Positions 59,606 to 64,000 of a stretch of DNA of 64,000 bases are shown in pieces. Made by a program: the position numbers and the translations under genes. The stretch is from Diphasiastrum complanatum (Eukaryota > Streptophyta > Lycopodiopsida > Lycopodiales > Lycopodiaceae). A model generated the notes under the pieces. The model was not told where the DNA came from. It saw only the letters and a list, made by a program, of their open reading frames with translations, and ran no database searches. How positions within the stretch are numbered: the first letter of the stretch is position 1; each line of letters begins with the position of its first letter. The stretch spans positions 66,812,370-66,876,369 of the forward strand of contig CM055096.1 of NCBI GenBank assembly GCA_029204225.1. Reading direction: 5' to 3'.

Positions 59606-59843
59606 CTGTTTCAGCTGTTCCAAAGGAAGGCTACTTTTAAGTCTTTCTATCATTTTTTAACAAAAAACAGAATCAGTAGATCTGCAAACCATTGGCATCA
59701 GAACACCATTCAAAACCGATTTAGTTAGTATTAAACTAAAAAAAAAATAAATTTGGCCATTACTATTTCCACCAAAAAAAAAAAACATTTGCGTTCCGGG
59801 TCGCAGATCGTTGACGTTTCGGATCGCACGATCCAGAACGTTT

Positions 59844-59869
59844 TTGCAGCGGATCGCGATCCGCTGCAA
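59844..59869. repeat. Perfect 26-bp palindrome
   Basis: The half-site TTGCAGCGGATCG is followed directly by its exact reverse complement, with no spacer. The neighbouring sequence (59785-59843) is also rich in GATCG/CGATC words. Confidence 0.97.
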
Positions 59870-59949
59870 CACAAAGTCCAATCTACCACTAGACCATATT
59901 GTATTGACTACTTACACAAGATAAAAGGAAGAGGTACATGTCTTTGCTA

Positions 59950-62314
<2,365 letters not shown>

Positions 62315-62476
62315 GATGTGTTCGAGAAAACGCATTTTGGAGCTTCTCATTAGTCCACGTTTGCCCTAAAATGTATTTGAAGGGCATTTGAAAAGCAGTT
62401 GAAGTGAGCGAACATGTGCTTTTAGAAACTTTTAGAAAGAGAAGTTTTTACAGAGAGAAATATAGGGTATAAAATC

Positions 62477-62612
<136 letters not shown>

Positions 62613-62974
62613 ACCACTGGTGGTAGCCTCCATATAGGCCACATGGACCACATGTAAGAGGCTTGCTATGTCCAGAAATTGATGTGGCATAGACACGACA
62701 ACATTTTGATGGCTTTGGATACCTATGGAGGTTGACTTTTTCAACCTCCTACCTATAGTCAACTTTACAGCCTACCTTTGGAGTCAAGGAGGAGCACCCT
62801 CAAACCCCAAATGGCAATTTGCCAAGTGTGGTTGAAGATTTTTATTAGGAAAATCTTGCTTTTAATATTAATGTTTCATATTTAAGTGGCTTGTTTCAGT
62901 AATCCATGCTTGTTGTTTGTTCTCTAATTCACTAAATTTCTGCAACTTGTGCATCAAACATCTGCATGAGATTT

Positions 62975-63098
62975 CGTGGGGGGGAAGGCCTTGCCTGAGG
63001 GCCTTCCTTGCTGGGAGGGCCCTTGCCCGAGGGCGGGAGCCCAAGGGTAGGCCCCGACTAGCAAGGAAGGCCCGAGGGGCTTCGGGCCTTCCCCTACG
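62975..63098. repeat. GC-rich foldback
   Basis: Outer arms GGGGAAGGCC (62981-62990) and GGCCTTCCCC (63085-63094), plus inner arms GGGCCTTCCTTGCT (62999-63012) and AGCAAGGAAGGCCC (63060-63073), are perfect complements. They form a long imperfect stem around a roughly 47-bp GC-rich loop. Confidence 0.9.
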
Positions 63099-63112
63099 TA
63101 ATGCCATTGCGC

Positions 63113-63117
<5 letters not shown>

Positions 63118-63148
<31 letters not shown>

Positions 63149-63212
63149 GTTTTTTGGCCGTACAGTACGACCGTACATGTGGACCAGTTTTTTTTTTTTT
63201 TTTTTTTTTTTT
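63118..63212. repeat. Two long T runs with a repeated tail
   Basis: T30 (63118-63147) and T25 (63188-63212) are each followed by GGTTTTTTGGCCGT or GGTTTTTTGCCGT, suggesting duplication of a poly-T-containing unit. Confidence 0.9.
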
Positions 63213-63302
63213 GGTTTTTTGCCGTTTTCTTTTTTGCAAATTTTTTTACGTTTGTGGTGGAATGTGGATGTGGACAACCAATGACAGGCTGCCACATAGC
63301 AC

Positions 63303-63388
63303 ATGCACATTCCATCGGAGAGAGGAGAGATAACGTGCATTCCACCGGAGAGAAAACGTGCATTCCACCGGAGAGAGAAGAGAGAATG
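63303..63388. repeat. Small minisatellite (three units)
   Basis: Three imperfect copies of a unit containing GCATTCCACCGGAGAGA. Confidence 0.9.
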
Positions 63389-63539
63389 ACAGATTCCTAG
63401 GAGAGAGAAAATTAGATGGACATTATGCTCATGGAGGTGGTCCCAAAATACAAAGGGCACCTGAGCACAAGGCATTATGGGCTTGTAACTACAGTTACAT
63501 TAATGAGCTCATGTTAATACAGCACATGAAAAATTGGGT

Positions 63540-64000
63540 TCCGTGTAAACATTAAATAATAACATCCGGGTTTATCCGTGAATGTCTACTGAAAGAAAAG
63601 TGGAACGTCTCTTCCATTCATAGGTTAACCTATAACTGGCTTTGGATAGCACACACAGGTTCTAATTTCAAGAATGCAAGCTTTGTCACAATGACTTGCG
63701 GGATCTCTTTCATTGTATTCTCCAGTTCTTGCATCCTTTATTTTACATCAAGCTTCTAATACTCGCCTACCTGCATACATGATTCGTTCTGTTTGAAAAA
63801 CAAACGGGTTTATCATTAGCCCTCTCATACTTGTTGAGCTTCATAATTGTTCTGTTGAATATTCTATTTCAGAAACAGATTAATCAGAGCTCATTGTTGT
63901 CTCTGCTAGCGAACTATATTCCTAGTAAGCTAGCTCTCTGGGCACACTCATGTACTGCTTAATCTCCATCTGTGTTCTGGTCCATTGGAGAAACGGTCTA
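63540..64000. other. Right edge, no gene recognised
   Basis: No conserved frame or repeat is supported here. Confidence 0.5.

Larger units (their letters stand above)
58829..59728 (+). other. Repeat-rich segment with long but unlikely open frame
   Basis: The plus strand is open for about 299 codons without an initial ATG, across poly-T, tandem duplications and GC-rich hairpins. The peptide has no recognisable domain. I regard it as non-coding repeat sequence. Confidence 0.5.

Noticed and set aside
58829-59728. 299-codon plus-strand open frame
   Set aside because: It lacks an initial ATG, crosses poly-T, a 25-bp tandem duplication and GC hairpins, and the peptide has no recognisable domain. 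More likely chance in repeat DNA.
63303-63388. CRISPR-like short repeats
   Set aside because: Adjacent minisatellite units without unique spacers in a plant nuclear sequence.
62868-63475. Lysine- or phenylalanine-rich frames at 62.9-63.5 kb
   Set aside because: Translations of the T30 and T25 runs and the foldback.

Overview
This is nuclear DNA from a land plant. Three genes are plant-like. On the minus strand is the first part of a UPF3 nonsense-mediated-decay gene (2249-12995). Also on the minus strand is an intronless SPARK-domain receptor-like kinase of the RKF3/At1g11050 type (38471-40387). On the plus strand is a complete 17-exon MCM3 replicative-helicase gene (43308-57419). Genes are sparse, introns are long and filled with transposons, and old LTR elements are abundant. 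This suggests a large-genome vascular plant. A fern or gymnosperm seems more likely to me than a compact angiosperm, but nothing here settles that.

Layout. 1-2248: repeat-rich sequence left of UPF3 exon 5. 2249-12995: UPF3 exons 5 to 1. Intron 1 is about 9.5 kb and holds a foldback element, a degenerate chromodomain Ty3/gypsy element, tRNA-like SINE remnants, LTR-like repeats and tandem duplications. 13-15.5 kb: intergenic, one LTR-like stretch. 15.5-21.1 kb: a young copia-type element (820-bp LTRs, Met-tRNA primer site, polypurine tract, GGAAG target duplication) inserted in the integrase of an older copia copy. The young copy has lost its integrase core and shows no reverse transcriptase. 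21.4-24.8 kb: CACTA (En/Spm) transposase pieces in conflicting orientations. 24.8-31.8 kb: a very large, diverged inverted repeat. 33-34.3 kb: G-rich purine tract and long poly-G runs. 34.9-36.2 kb: a second LTR with primer site. 37.1-40.4 kb: the receptor kinase and, downstream of it, a truncated tandem copy of its 3' end. 41-43.3 kb: intergenic, ending in the MCM3 promoter with two E2F-type sites. 43.3-57.4 kb: MCM3. Its 5.2-kb intron 6 carries a collapsed gypsy element with a nested solo LTR, and a LINE tail between two GA microsatellites. 57.4-64 kb: AT-rich, with GC-rich hairpins, two very long GA microsatellites, long T runs and a small minisatellite.

The three genes do not form a functional unit: UPF3 acts in mRNA surveillance, MCM3 in replication licensing, and the kinase at the plasma membrane. 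The most unusual items are the ~3-kb-arm inverted repeat, a dispersed palindromic motif (GCGTTCCGGAACGC) at several loci, the RT-less copia derivative with a 529-codon open frame, and a probable GC-AG intron in UPF3.
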